The position numbers and the translations under genes are program-made. From positions 89,038-153,037 of the forward strand of contig JAFQGT010000005.1 in NCBI GenBank assembly GCA_017415425.1: a DNA stretch of 64,000 nt, given 5' to 3'. This DNA comes from Oscillospiraceae bacterium (GTDB lineage Bacteria; Bacillota; Clostridia; Oscillospirales; Oscillospiraceae). Below are positions 17,656-26,594 of the stretch, in pieces; within the stretch, counting starts at the first letter, position 1; every line of letters starts with the position of its first letter. The notes under the pieces were generated by a model. That model did not search any database. It saw only the letters and a program-made list of their open reading frames with translations, and was not told the origin of the DNA.

Positions 17656-17922
17656 ATGGAAAAACAATGGGTCTTGTATATGCTTGAGTGTAAGGACGGT
17701 TCATTGTACACTGGGATCACGGACAATCTGTCCCGCAGAATTCAAATGCACGAAAGCGGTAAAGGTGCTAAATACACTCGCGGCAGAGCGCCTCTGAAAT
17801 TAGTGTATTCTGAAATTTGTGAGAGCCATTCTCAGGCACTTAAGCGAGAATATGCTGTAAAATCTCTTTCAAGGGATGAAAAACTACAATTATGTGATGT
17901 ATATATAAGAAAAGCGCTTTAG
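17656..17922 (+). CDS. GIY-YIG domain protein (YhbQ/YazA family)
   Basis: 88 residues: WVLYMLECKDGSLYTGITDN carries the GIY-YIG-type signature, followed by RRIQMHESGKGAKYTRGRAP and the Glu-containing ALKREYAVKSLSRDEK. Small single-domain members of this nuclease superfamily are common; the cellular role is unclear. The ATG is chosen with GGAG 5-6 nt upstream. The stop codon lies inside the stem of the downstream terminator. Confidence 0.88.
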   Translation: MEKQWVLYMLECKDGSLYTGITDNLSRRIQMHESGKGAKYTRGRAPLKLVYSEICESHSQALKREYAVKSLSRDEKLQLCDVYIRKAL

Positions 17923-17946
17923 AGTGAAACTCTAAAGCGCTTTTTG
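17909..17946. terminator. Bidirectional terminator overlapping the GIY-YIG stop codon
   Basis: 16-bp stem AAAAGCGCTTTAGAGT with loop GAA and T run. It contains the upstream gene's stop codon and also serves the convergent EamA gene. Confidence 0.9.
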
Positions 17947-17953
17947 TTATGTA

Positions 17954-18880
17954 TTAGAGTTCCTCACTGACAGCCAGCAAGAGGATACCAATAATTACAA
18001 TGGTAATAAAGACATAAGTTTTCCAAGAAAGCTTTTCTTTCAGGAAGATACGGGAAAGAAGCAGGGAAACAACGCAAACTGATGAAAGAATCGGTGCAGC
18101 TACAGCATCAACACCACCGAGTGCGTAAACATAGGTGAATTGACCTGCAGTTTCGAATACTGCAGCCAAAATCTTGTCCTTATGCTGAGGGATAGGACCA
18201 AATTTCACTTTTTTAGCCTTCATAAAAATGAACAGGCCCAGAGCAAACAACGCAAAAGTCAGCTCATAGCTGGTATTGGCAACGGCTTCGATGGTATCCT
18301 CGGTAACATCCACAAAAGGGGAATTTGCCACGTCCTCGATCAGGAAGAAGGCATCATCAAGGAAAGTGCCGAACGCATCAAGCAGGGCATATACAAAAGG
18401 CATACAGAAGGCGACCACAGCTAAGGTTTTGCCAAGCTTTTTCTTTCTTGTGGTCTCACCGCGGTTTTCCAGAAAGCTGACACCCAAAATACCGATGGTG
18501 ATAACAGCAATGGCGATCCAGGTAAGCAGGTTGTACTCTTCCTTAAACACGAGAACAAACAGCAGAACGCAAATAACGCCAGCGGTGTTCTCGATGGGGT
18601 CGGAAATGGATTCCTCCAGGAAACGCATTCCAAAATAGGAAAAGGCCATCGATATGATATAAAAGAGAGAAACGGGAAGGTAGCGAATGATATTTACGGG
18701 ATTGTAGTTGATATCCTTGGTCAGTAGGGTGAAGATTGCGTGAGCACCCATTACAATACCAACCCATACACAGATTTTTAGATGGGCGTATTTTTCATCG
18801 GGGCAAGCGCCTTTCTTATAAAATAGTTCTGCAGTACCCCAAAGAAGGGCGGTACCAATGGCGAAGAATAACCAAGACAT
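17954..18880 (-). CDS. EamA-like (DMT) membrane transporter
   Basis: 308 residues with about ten hydrophobic helices in two EamA-like halves: SWLFFAIGTALLWGTAELFY at the N-terminus and TYVYALGGVDAVAAPILSSV then LSRIFLKEKLSWKTYVFITI near the C-terminus, the latter typical of drug/metabolite transporters. The central loop (residues ~160-205) is unusually acidic. Substrate unknown. GAGG precedes the ATG; it lies 16 nt downstream of the PLP-lyase gene in the same operon. Confidence 0.85.
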   Translation of the reverse strand: MSWLFFAIGTALLWGTAELFYKKGACPDEKYAHLKICVWVGIVMGAHAIFTLLTKDINYNPVNIIRYLPVSLFYIISMAFSYFGMRFLEESISDPIENTAGVICVLLFVLVFKEEYNLLTWIAIAVITIGILGVSFLENRGETTRKKKLGKTLAVVAFCMPFVYALLDAFGTFLDDAFFLIEDVANSPFVDVTEDTIEAVANTSYELTFALFALGLFIFMKAKKVKFGPIPQHKDKILAAVFETAGQFTYVYALGGVDAVAAPILSSVCVVSLLLSRIFLKEKLSWKTYVFITIVIIGILLLAVSEEL

Positions 18881-18896
18881 ACGATTACCTCTCTAT

Positions 18897-20180
18897 CTAT
18901 AGATCTACAAGGCCTGCATCTACCATCTTCTGCAGGCTCATTAAAATACCAAGTTTTGCGTGATACCAGGTAAGGCCACCTTGGAAATAAACTGCGTAGG
19001 GCGGGCGGATCGGGCCATCGGCAGACAGCTCAATGGAGCTTCCCTGGACAAAAGCACCGGCTGCCATAATCACACGATCATTGTATCCAGGCATTTCTGA
19101 GGGCCAGGGTGTTGCAAAACTGTCCACTGGAGCAGCCGCTTGAATGCCTTTGCAGAAAGCAACCATACCGGCTTCGGAGCCAAGCTCAACCGCCTGAATG
19201 ATATCGTGACGGCTTTCCGTTGCATTAGGAACACAGTGGAAACCAAGGGGCTCATACAGATTTGCGGCAAAGATTGCACCTTTTTCTGCACCGGCAACTA
19301 CGGTGGGGGCCAGGAAGAAGCCTTGAAAGAGGCTGGTCATCAGACCCAAGTTAGCGCCAACTTCTTTGCCGAGACCCGGAGCAGAGAGTCGGTAAGCGCA
19401 GCGGTTGATGCATTCCTCAGTACCTACGATGTAGCCACCGATGGGAGCAAGACCGCCACCGGGATTTTTGATCAGGCTGCCTACAGTCATATCTGCACCC
19501 ACATCAGAGGGTTCAATGGTTTCTACAAACTCTCCGTAGCAGTTATCCACCATCACGATTAAGTCGGGCTTGATGCTCTTGCAGAAGGAGATCAGTTCAC
19601 CAATCTGCGTCACAGAGAAGGTGGGTCGTGTGGCGTACCCCTTGGAGCGCTGTATGGTAACCATCTTCGTTTTAGAATGGATGGCTTTGCGGATGTTATC
19701 GTAGTCAAAAGAACCATCCGGAAGAAGATCCACCTGCTGATAGGTGACACCGTACTCAGCAAGGGAACAGGGACTGTTGCGAATGCCGATCACCTCCTGT
19801 AAAGTATCATAAGGCAGACCTACAGGGGACAGTAGTTCATCTCCCGGCAGAAGATTTGCGGACAGTGCAACCGTCAAAGCGTGTGTTCCGCAGGTAATTT
19901 GGGGACGGACAAGGGCGGCTTCTGCGTGGAATACGTCCGCGTAAACCCGTTCCAGATTATCACGGCCGATGTCATCATAACCGTAACCGGAGGAAGCTGC
20001 AAAACAAGCCACAGATACGTGATTTTTCTGCATTGCAGCAAGTACCTTAGCTTGATTGTGCTCGGCTACTTTATCAATTGCAGCAAAACGGTCCTGGAGA
20101 CGTATTAGTGCGTCCTCTCCGTATTGATAAACAGCAGGGGAGATCCCCATACTTGTGTATAACTGTAATAACGGTTCCAT
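18897..20180 (-). CDS. Methionine gamma-lyase family PLP enzyme (aluminium-resistance protein family)
   Basis: 427 residues. A fold-type I PLP protein of the YnbB/'aluminium resistance' family: ASSGYGYDDIGRDNLERVYA and QITCGTHALTVALSANLLPG near the N-terminus, DLIVMVDNCYGEFVE with the PLP Asp, and GSLIKNPGGGLAPIGGY with the Lys. Cys/Met lyase activity is inferred from homology only. The ATG at 20180 is favoured because GAGG lies 9 nt upstream; the ATG at 20195 overlaps the abrB-like stop and lacks a ribosome site. Middle gene of a three-gene operon. Confidence 0.86.
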   Translation of the reverse strand: MEPLLQLYTSMGISPAVYQYGEDALIRLQDRFAAIDKVAEHNQAKVLAAMQKNHVSVACFAASSGYGYDDIGRDNLERVYADVFHAEAALVRPQITCGTHALTVALSANLLPGDELLSPVGLPYDTLQEVIGIRNSPCSLAEYGVTYQQVDLLPDGSFDYDNIRKAIHSKTKMVTIQRSKGYATRPTFSVTQIGELISFCKSIKPDLIVMVDNCYGEFVETIEPSDVGADMTVGSLIKNPGGGLAPIGGYIVGTEECINRCAYRLSAPGLGKEVGANLGLMTSLFQGFFLAPTVVAGAEKGAIFAANLYEPLGFHCVPNATESRHDIIQAVELGSEAGMVAFCKGIQAAAPVDSFATPWPSEMPGYNDRVIMAAGAFVQGSSIELSADGPIRPPYAVYFQGGLTWYHAKLGILMSLQKMVDAGLVDL

Positions 20181-20184
20181 TTTA

Positions 20185-20424
20185 TTATTCCTCATTCTTG
20201 ACTATATTTAGGATTTCGTTGGCAATGTTGTTAAGCAACTCCGGACGAGAGATGATCAGACCTGTATCAGACTCGCCAACGATCAGTAGTGTATCGCCGG
20301 GTTTAATACCGAATAGTTCCCGCGCTTCCTTGGGGATCACGATTTGTCCGCGATCGCCGACTTTTGCGGTTCCAAATGCTCGTTTAGTATTCTGTTTTCC
20401 AAGAAGGTGTTTGCCACCAGCCAT
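20185..20424 (-). CDS. SpoVT/AbrB-domain DNA-binding protein
   Basis: 79 residues: MAGGKHLLGKQNTKRAFGTA leads into the swapped-hairpin AbrB domain VGDRGQIVIPKEARELFGI followed by KPGDTLLIVGESDTGLIIS. Such small proteins act as transition-state or local regulators; here it probably autoregulates the operon. The ATG is chosen with GGAG seven nt upstream; the longer frame crosses the promoter. First gene of the abrB-lyase-EamA operon. Confidence 0.88.
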   Translation of the reverse strand: MAGGKHLLGKQNTKRAFGTAKVGDRGQIVIPKEARELFGIKPGDTLLIVGESDTGLIISRPELLNNIANEILNIVKNEE

Positions 20425-20467
20425 AACTCCACTCCATTCATATAATTCATACTTTTCACACATTAAA

Positions 20468-20496
20468 AGTATAATGAAAACCATCCCGGTTGTCAA
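20468..20496 (-). promoter_or_regulatory. Promoter of the AbrB/PLP-lyase/EamA operon
   Basis: Minus strand TTGACA (20496-20491), 17-nt spacer, TATACT (20473-20468). The -35 box lies in the loop of the terminator of the upstream gene. Confidence 0.75.
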
Positions 20497-20507
20497 GACC
20501 GGGATGG
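20481..20507 (-). terminator. Terminator of the YugP gene, with a promoter -35 in its loop
   Basis: Perfect 10-bp stem CCATCCCGGT/ACCGGGATGG around CTTGACA, followed on the minus strand by TTTTC. The loop holds the -35 of the next operon. Confidence 0.8.
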
Positions 20508-20517
20508 AATATTTCGG

Positions 20518-21240
20518 CTAATCGCGGGATCTTCTGTTGCCAAACAGAAGCACAAGGCGCAACAGCTGCGCTGCTGCGATTGCAACGGCAGCCACATAGG
20601 TGAGGGCGGCGGCGGATAGAGTTTTTCTGGCACCTTTTTGTTCTTCTTTTGTGAGAAGCTCTGCTGACTCAATAGCCTCCATCGCTCTGCGGCTGGCATT
20701 GAATTCCACCGGTAATGTCACCAGTTGGAACACCAGAGATAAAGCAAAAAAACCAATACCGAGATAGACAAGAGAATAGGAGAATGCAGCAAAACTTGAT
20801 AGAAGGATACCCAGAAGGATCAGCGGCATTGCCAGCTTTGAGCCGAAGTTTGTAATGGGGATAATAGCGGCACGGATCTTAATGGGGAAGTAGTTGTGGG
20901 CATATTGTGCCGCGTGACCGGCTTCGTGACAAGCAACGCCAATTGCTGCGGTTGAAGCACTGCTGTACACCGCGTCTGACAGGCGGATGATGTTGCTCTT
21001 CGGGTCGTAGTGATCTGTCAAATTTCCGGAGACCTTCTCAATTCGGACGTTACGTACGCCATTGGCGCTTAGTACCCGCTGAGCGGCCTCCGCACCGGTA
21101 ATCCTGCGGGAAGAAATTTGCGAGGAGTAACGTTTGAAGGTACTGTTAACGCGAGCGCTTGTAATGAAAGACAGGAGCAGGCAAGGAAGGACAATATACA
21201 GATATGTCCAGTCAAATCCGTAAAAATAAGGGTATGGCAT
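20518..21240 (-). CDS. Zinc metallopeptidase, YugP family
   Basis: 240 residues. One N-terminal membrane helix, then a cytoplasmic region with the zinc-binding motif HEAGH (residues ~104-108, within GVACHEAGHAAQYAHNY), then two or three hydrophobic helices and a further conserved segment FQLVTLPVEFNASRRAMEAI, where Glu/Asn-Ala-Ser is typical of the family. The physiological substrate is unknown. AGGAGG precedes the ATG by 6 nt. Monocistronic, ending in a terminator. Confidence 0.9.
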   Translation of the reverse strand: MPYPYFYGFDWTYLYIVLPCLLLSFITSARVNSTFKRYSSQISSRRITGAEAAQRVLSANGVRNVRIEKVSGNLTDHYDPKSNIIRLSDAVYSSASTAAIGVACHEAGHAAQYAHNYFPIKIRAAIIPITNFGSKLAMPLILLGILLSSFAAFSYSLVYLGIGFFALSLVFQLVTLPVEFNASRRAMEAIESAELLTKEEQKGARKTLSAAALTYVAAVAIAAAQLLRLVLLFGNRRSRD

Positions 21241-21384
21241 AAGAACCTCCTGAAAATGTTTGTCTTTAGTATAACCATTTCATCAAAAAAAGCAAGGCGA
21301 AGATATGATTCTAAGAATTGGGAAACTTTACTTTTTTATAAATCCTGCTATAATTTAAGTATGTTAATTTTTTGGAGGCTGCCG

Positions 21385-22296
21385 ATGAAATTGCTGTATT
21401 TTCTTGAACAAATCCGGATTCCTGTATTGGATAAGCTTATGTTACTGGTTACCAGTTTGGGTGAAGAAACAGCGTTTCTTGTAATTGCATTGGCTTTGTT
21501 TTGGTGCATTCATAAATATATGGGTTACTATATCCTGTCTGTGGGATTTGTTGGTACACTTGCCAATCAGTTTATGAAACTCTGGTTTCGGATTCCCAGA
21601 CCCTGGATTCTGGATGAACATTTTACAATCGTAGAACAGGCAAGAGAAGCGGCATCCGGATACAGTTTCCCTAGTGGACATACCCAATGTGCGGTGGGAA
21701 CATTATGTGGAATTGCTTATACTGCCAAACAGAAAATTGTTCGGATTGTTTGTATTGCTTTGGCTGTGCTGGTGCCGATTTCCAGAATGTACCTGGGTGT
21801 GCATACGCCTCTGGATGTGGGCGCTGCGTCACTGATGGCTTTGGCGCTGGTATTTGCATTCCAGCCATTGTTTGGGAAAAATTCTCATAAAAGAATGCCT
21901 ATTCTGTTTGGGGTAATGATTCTCCTATCGGTAGCGTATCTGATCTTTATTGAGTGCTATCCGTTTCCTGCGGATCTGGACGCACACAACTACGCTTCTG
22001 GCCTCAAAAGCGGTTATACGCTGTTTGGTTCGTTGCTTGGTTTGATCGTTGTGTATATTGTGGACGAAAAGTGGCTACATTTCACAACAAAAGCAGTTTG
22101 GTGGGTGCAGATTTTAAAAGTCGTTGGTGGTCTTGCGTTGGTGTTGTGCATTAAGAGTGGTACTAAGGAGCTGCTCAACAGCTTGATGGGTGAGAATATC
22201 GGCAGAGCAGCGCGGTATTTTCTGATCGTTGTGTTTGCCGGTATCGTATGGCCATCCACCTTCCGCTGGTTTTCAAAGCTTGGCAATAAGGAGTAA
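21385..22296 (+). CDS. PAP2-family membrane phosphatase
   Basis: 303 residues with about eight hydrophobic helices. All three PAP2 motifs are present: KLWFRIPRP (K-x6-RP type), PSGH (SGYSFPSGHTQ) and SRMYLGVHTPLD (SR-x5-H-x3-D). Likely dephosphorylates a lipid phosphate such as undecaprenyl diphosphate or phosphatidate. The ATG with GGAGG seven nt upstream is used; the much longer frame upstream overlaps the divergent YugP promoter region. A weak promoter TTTACT-16 nt-TATAAT lies at 21327-21354. The alpha/beta hydrolase gene starts 5 nt downstream. Confidence 0.9.
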   Translation: MKLLYFLEQIRIPVLDKLMLLVTSLGEETAFLVIALALFWCIHKYMGYYILSVGFVGTLANQFMKLWFRIPRPWILDEHFTIVEQAREAASGYSFPSGHTQCAVGTLCGIAYTAKQKIVRIVCIALAVLVPISRMYLGVHTPLDVGAASLMALALVFAFQPLFGKNSHKRMPILFGVMILLSVAYLIFIECYPFPADLDAHNYASGLKSGYTLFGSLLGLIVVYIVDEKWLHFTTKAVWWVQILKVVGGLALVLCIKSGTKELLNSLMGENIGRAARYFLIVVFAGIVWPSTFRWFSKLGNKE

Positions 22297-22301
22297 TACG
22301 C

Positions 22302-23240
22302 ATGCATTTTGCACTGTATCTTGGAGTGGCTATTCTTTTGCTGTTACTGTTCAGCGGTTTTTATACGTTCTGGGCAGCCTGCGTCCGAAGAAAGGAATTG
22401 CCTTGGCTGGACGAATCCATCAAAAGCACCCATTACGGAAAGTATTATTCGATAATTCATTCTTCTGACGCGTTTTTGAGAGAGAATAATGCGCAGGATG
22501 CGTGGATTGAAAGCGTTGACGGTCTGAAACTCCACGCTCACTGGATCCCGGCGGAAAATCCTGTGGGCACAGTGGTGCTGGCCCACGGCTATCGGAGCAC
22601 CAAGTTGGTGGATTTTGGCGCAGTATACCGGATTTATCATAATCTTAGAATGAATATCCTGGTGCCGGATCAGCGTTCTCACGGACAAAGTGAAGGAAAA
22701 GTAATCACCTTTGGTGTGAAAGAAAGCCGGGATATGCAAGGCTGGATCCAATGGCACAACCAACACAATCCCAATCTTCCGGTAATGCTCAGCGGCCTTT
22801 CGATGGGGGCATCTACGATGTTGTATCTTGCGGACAAGGAGCTTCCGGACAATGTAAAGGGTATTATTGCTGATTGCGGTTTTACGTCCCCCTGGAATAT
22901 TATTTCCTCAGTGTTCCGGAATGTAACGCACCTGCCGGCAGGTCCTTCCCTTTGGATTGCAGATATGTTTGCCAGATTGTTTGCCGGGTTTCACTTGAGG
23001 GAGGAAGACACCAGAAGGTCATTACAAAATAGCCGTATTCCAGTATTGATGGTGCACGGAACCGGAGATACATTTGTTCCCTGTGATATGACCAGAGAGG
23101 CATTTGCGGTTTGTGCCGAGCCGAAAGAATTGCTGCTGGTAGAAGGCGCGGAGCACGGCGTTAGTTTTCTGGCAGAACCGGACCGTTATGTGGAAACGGT
23201 TAAAAACTTTATCTGTACAGCTATGGGGGTGTGTCTGTGA
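22302..23240 (+). CDS. Alpha/beta hydrolase with N-terminal membrane anchor
   Basis: 312 residues. N-terminal helix (LYLGVAILLLLLFSGFYTFW), oxyanion segment VVLAHGYRSTK, nucleophile elbow GLSMGAS (Ser ~170), acid in VHGTGDTFVP and His in EGAEHGVS, so the full triad is present. Resembles the 'BAAT/prolyl-oligopeptidase-like' hydrolases found in Firmicutes. Substrate unknown. Its 3' end overlaps nrdG by 4 nt (GTGA). Confidence 0.86.
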   Translation: MHFALYLGVAILLLLLFSGFYTFWAACVRRKELPWLDESIKSTHYGKYYSIIHSSDAFLRENNAQDAWIESVDGLKLHAHWIPAENPVGTVVLAHGYRSTKLVDFGAVYRIYHNLRMNILVPDQRSHGQSEGKVITFGVKESRDMQGWIQWHNQHNPNLPVMLSGLSMGASTMLYLADKELPDNVKGIIADCGFTSPWNIISSVFRNVTHLPAGPSLWIADMFARLFAGFHLREEDTRRSLQNSRIPVLMVHGTGDTFVPCDMTREAFAVCAEPKELLLVEGAEHGVSFLAEPDRYVETVKNFICTAMGVCL

Positions 23241-23785
23241 ATTACGCAACCATTAAAAATTACGATATTGCCAATGGACCCGGTGTGCGAGTCAGTCTCT
23301 TTGTCTCCGGTTGCACCCATCACTGTAAAGGCTGTTTTAATGAGGTCGCTTGGGACTTTGATTATGGGCAGCCTTTTACACAGGAGACCATCGATCAAAT
23401 ACTGCAGATGTTGGAGCCTGCGCATATTCAGGGCATCACCCTTTTGGGCGGTGAACCCTTTGAACCGGAGAACCAGCCTGCAATTGTAGACCTTCTTCGC
23501 CAGATGAAAACAAAATACCCTCAAAAGTCGGTATGGGCTTTTTCGGGGTATTTGTTTGACAAGGATATCCTGTCCGGTAAGCTAGGTCCGTGGGAGATTA
23601 CCAATGAATATATCAGTTATCTGGATGTGCTTGTGGACGGACGGTTTGTAATGGAGAAGAAAGATTTAACACTGCGGTTTCGTGGCTCCTCCAACCAAAG
23701 GATTATTGATGTACCTGCATCCCTTAAGAAGGGAACGGTTGTCCTGTGGGAAGACTGGCAGGGGAATGGAAAGGGAATGAAATAA
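23237..23785 (+). CDS. nrdG: Anaerobic ribonucleotide reductase activating protein
   Basis: 182-residue radical SAM activase that generates the glycyl radical on NrdD. The cluster motif C-x3-C-x2-C is in SGCTHHCKGCFNEVAWDF, and LLGGEPFEPENQPAI holds the SAM-binding GGEP motif. The GTG at 23237 is preferred since a G run lies seven nt upstream; the GTG at 23231 sits on top of it. NrdD itself is not in the window, so the pair is split or encoded elsewhere. Followed by dut with a 1-nt overlap, a sensible dNTP-supply pair. Confidence 0.93.
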   Translation: MNYATIKNYDIANGPGVRVSLFVSGCTHHCKGCFNEVAWDFDYGQPFTQETIDQILQMLEPAHIQGITLLGGEPFEPENQPAIVDLLRQMKTKYPQKSVWAFSGYLFDKDILSGKLGPWEITNEYISYLDVLVDGRFVMEKKDLTLRFRGSSNQRIIDVPASLKKGTVVLWEDWQGNGKGMK

Positions 23786-24222
23786 TGGAAACGATTCGAG
23801 TCAAGAAAGTAAGACCCAATGCAATGCTGCCTACATACGGCTCCGACGCAGCTGCCGGCGCGGATTTGTATGCTTGCCTGGAAACGGAAATCACCATCGC
23901 TCCGGGAGAGACCTTTTGGGTGCCTACAGGACTGGCTGTGGAGATCCCCCAGGGCTGTGCGGGCTTGATTTATGCTCGCAGCAGTCTGGGAACAAAGCGG
24001 GGATTGGCGCCGGCCAATAAGGTTGGTGTGATCGACAGCGATTACCGGGGAGAGATTCAGGTTGTGTTGTTCAATCATAGTGATCAGAATCAGCGGATTG
24101 TGCCCGGTGAACGCATCGCACAAATGGTGATCACACCTGTGATCACACCCAGTTATGTGGAAGCAGAGTCTTTGTCAGACACCGACCGTGGTACAGGCGG
24201 ATTTGGCTCTACCGGAAAATAA
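23785..24222 (+). CDS. dut: dUTP diphosphatase
   Basis: 145 residues, trimeric dUTPase that hydrolyses dUTP to dUMP. The five family motifs are seen: AGADLYA, RSSLGTKRGL, NKVGVIDSDYRGEI, ERIAQMVI and the C-terminal RGTGGFGSTG. The ATG shares its A with the nrdG stop (TAATG). A terminator follows. Assignment is firm. Confidence 0.96.
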   Translation: METIRVKKVRPNAMLPTYGSDAAAGADLYACLETEITIAPGETFWVPTGLAVEIPQGCAGLIYARSSLGTKRGLAPANKVGVIDSDYRGEIQVVLFNHSDQNQRIVPGERIAQMVITPVITPSYVEAESLSDTDRGTGGFGSTGK

Positions 24223-24225
24223 AAA

Positions 24226-24258
24226 GAAAACCCAGGATGCATTGCATCCTGGGTTTTT
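24226..24258. terminator. Bidirectional terminator between dut and glnN
   Basis: 15-bp stem AAAACCCAGGATGCA with its complement and T run, between convergent genes. Confidence 0.9.
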
Positions 24259-24259
24259 G

Positions 24260-26344
24260 TTAATAGAACAGGAGGTCGGAGTATGTGGGATAGGGCCATA
24301 AATTTTTGTCGGTGAGACTTTCCAAAATGTCAGCCTCGGTTCGGATGGCCTGCATATCTGACACAATTACATCGTGGAAGTATCTTGCAATGACCTCTTT
24401 GCCTTCCGGGATCTTTGTCAGATCATTTTCCAGCTTTCTGCAATTTCGATACAGAGCATCGGTTGCTTCGGATAACCTTGCTGCAATGCGTGTCTCAGCG
24501 TCACAGGAGAAACCAAGATGTTTCTTTGACAAAATGGTCTCGGCAAGGGCCTTGCTATAACGAATTGCTGCAGGCAGGATCTGATGCTGTACCATATCGA
24601 TGCAGGTCCTTGCCTCAATATTCACGATCTTGCGGTAAGCATCCAGATGCACTTCGTATCTTGCCCGGAACTCGCTCTCCGAGTAGATTCCGCGCTTGGT
24701 TACCAACTGGATTTGTTTATCATCTACGTATGTCGGCAGACATTCAGCGGTGGAAGGGTAATTGCTAAGCCCGCGGCGGTTTGCTTCATCCTTCCATTCC
24801 TGGGAATAGCCGTTGCCGTTGAAGATGATCCGCTGGTGGTCTGTTAGGGCCTTGCATACCAGCTTTTGCAGCGCAGCCTCAAAATTATCAGCCTGCTCCA
24901 ACTCGTCGGCAAATTTGCCAAGCTCCTCAGCCATAATGGTGTTCAGGGCAATGTTCGGTCCAGCGATCGATTGAGAGGAGCCCAGCATACGGAATTCAAA
25001 TTTGTTACCGGTAAAAGCCAGGGGAGAGGTGCGGTTGCGGTCGGTGGTGTCTTTGGGGATTGCAGGCAAAACATCCACGCCGATGCGCATAATGCTCTTT
25101 TCGGGATCAGTGTAGTTAGTACCGTTGATAATGGAATCAACAACCGCAGTTAGTTCGTCGCCTAAGAAGATGGAAATGATCGCAGGAGGCGCTTCGTTGG
25201 CACCCAAACGGTGATCATTGCCCGCAGAAGCAACTGTGCAGCGCAGAAAATCCTGATATTCATCAACACCTTTGATAAACGCAGCCAAAAAAACCAGGAA
25301 ACGGGCGTTTTGACGAGGTGTTTTACCGGGGCTGAAGAGATTCAGACCGGTGTCGGTGGCCAGAGACCAGTTGTTGTGTTTGCCGGAGCCGTTCACACCG
25401 GCAAAGGGCTTTTCGTGGAGAAGGCAGACCAAATTATGCTTGGCAGCACACTTTTTCATTACCATCATAATGATCTGGTTGGCATCGCAGGCGCTGTTTG
25501 CATCGGTATATACTGGTGCGATCTCGTGCTGACAAGGAGCTGTCTCATTGTGTTTTGTTTTAGATAGAATGCCCAGTCGCCAGAGCTGTTCATCCAGATC
25601 CTGCATAAAATTAGATACACGAGTACGGATCGTACCGAAATAATGGTCATCAAGCTCTTGTCCCTTAGGAGGCGTCGCGCCGAAGAGCGTGCGGCCTGTC
25701 AGACGCAGATCTTCTCGTTTGGCATACATATCCTTAGGCAGCAGGAAATACTCCTGTTCAGCGCCTACACAGGTCTGAACCCGCTTGGTCTCGTTGTCGC
25801 CAAACAGACGCAGAATGCGAAGAGCTTCACGGGAGACTTCGTTGATGGAGCGCAGCAGAGGGGTTTTTTTATCCAGCGCAGCGCCGGTATAAGAGAAGAA
25901 GCAGGTGGGGATGTACAGACTACCGTCTTTTACAAAGGCAAATGCAGTAGGATCCCAAGCGGTGTATCCACGGGCCTCAAAAGTGGCGCGCAGGCCGCCG
26001 GAGGGGAAGGAGGATGCGTCCGGTTCGCCGCAAACCAGAGATTTGCCGGTAAATTCCATAATGACACGGCCGTCATCGGTGGGTGTAATAAAAGAGTCGT
26101 GTTTTTCGGCAGTGATACCGGTCAGTGGTTGGAACCAATGAGTATAGTGCGTTGCGCCTTTTTCAATTGCCCAAAGCTTCATTGCTTCGGCGATTTCATT
26201 GGCAACATCCAGCTGCAGTGGCGTACCGTTCTCAATGCATTGTTTCCAGGACATAAAAATTTCCGGCCGCAGGGTTTGTTTCATTACGGCTTCGTTAAAT
26301 ACATCACTGCCGAATATCTCGGGTACATTCAAAAATTCGCTCAT
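24260..26344 (-). CDS. glnN: Glutamine synthetase type III
   Basis: 694 residues, the GSIII length (bacterial GSI is ~470). Characteristic parts: TGKSLVCGEPDASSFPSGGL, GAEQEYFLLPKDMY, the ATP/glutamate part KPFAGVNGSGKHNNWSLATD, and GNDHRLGANEAPPAIISIFL. It makes glutamine from glutamate and ammonia and is common in anaerobic gut bacteria. AAGGA precedes the ATG; the longer frame upstream lacks a ribosome site. Monocistronic. Works opposite gdhA near 60 kb in ammonia assimilation. Confidence 0.96.
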   Translation of the reverse strand: MSEFLNVPEIFGSDVFNEAVMKQTLRPEIFMSWKQCIENGTPLQLDVANEIAEAMKLWAIEKGATHYTHWFQPLTGITAEKHDSFITPTDDGRVIMEFTGKSLVCGEPDASSFPSGGLRATFEARGYTAWDPTAFAFVKDGSLYIPTCFFSYTGAALDKKTPLLRSINEVSREALRILRLFGDNETKRVQTCVGAEQEYFLLPKDMYAKREDLRLTGRTLFGATPPKGQELDDHYFGTIRTRVSNFMQDLDEQLWRLGILSKTKHNETAPCQHEIAPVYTDANSACDANQIIMMVMKKCAAKHNLVCLLHEKPFAGVNGSGKHNNWSLATDTGLNLFSPGKTPRQNARFLVFLAAFIKGVDEYQDFLRCTVASAGNDHRLGANEAPPAIISIFLGDELTAVVDSIINGTNYTDPEKSIMRIGVDVLPAIPKDTTDRNRTSPLAFTGNKFEFRMLGSSQSIAGPNIALNTIMAEELGKFADELEQADNFEAALQKLVCKALTDHQRIIFNGNGYSQEWKDEANRRGLSNYPSTAECLPTYVDDKQIQLVTKRGIYSESEFRARYEVHLDAYRKIVNIEARTCIDMVQHQILPAAIRYSKALAETILSKKHLGFSCDAETRIAARLSEATDALYRNCRKLENDLTKIPEGKEVIARYFHDVIVSDMQAIRTEADILESLTDKNLWPYPTYSDLLFY

Positions 26345-26396
26345 TTTGACGCGTCCTTTCAGAATGAATTTGAACAATATCTTATACCTATCTTAA

Positions 26397-26425
26397 ATTT
26401 TATTCCAAATGCACAGGAAAAGCAA
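26397..26425 (-). promoter_or_regulatory. Promoter of glnN
   Basis: Minus strand TTGCTT (26425-26420), 17-nt spacer, TAAAAT (26402-26397). Confidence 0.6.
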
Positions 26426-26528
26426 GAGATAATAATGCATAAATTTGACAAACCATCCCAAATTCACTTATGCAATCCAACAAAAACGATACGCATTGTA
26501 CGAAAAATGAATTTTTCACAATCGTAAC

Positions 26529-26557
26529 TTGCATTTTGTGGGAAATGGGTGTATAGT
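26529..26557 (+). promoter_or_regulatory. Promoter of the aminotransferase gene
   Basis: TTGCAT (26529-26534), 17-nt spacer, TATAGT (26552-26557). Predicted RNA start near 26564 leaves room for the GTG start at 26595 but little for the ATG at 26577. Confidence 0.6.
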
Positions 26558-26594
26558 AACCACAACCTAGTAGATTATGAAGAGGGGGATCTCA

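Noticed and set aside
25643..26527. 294-codon plus-strand frame opposite glnN.
   Set aside because: Antisense shadow of the type III glutamine synthetase.
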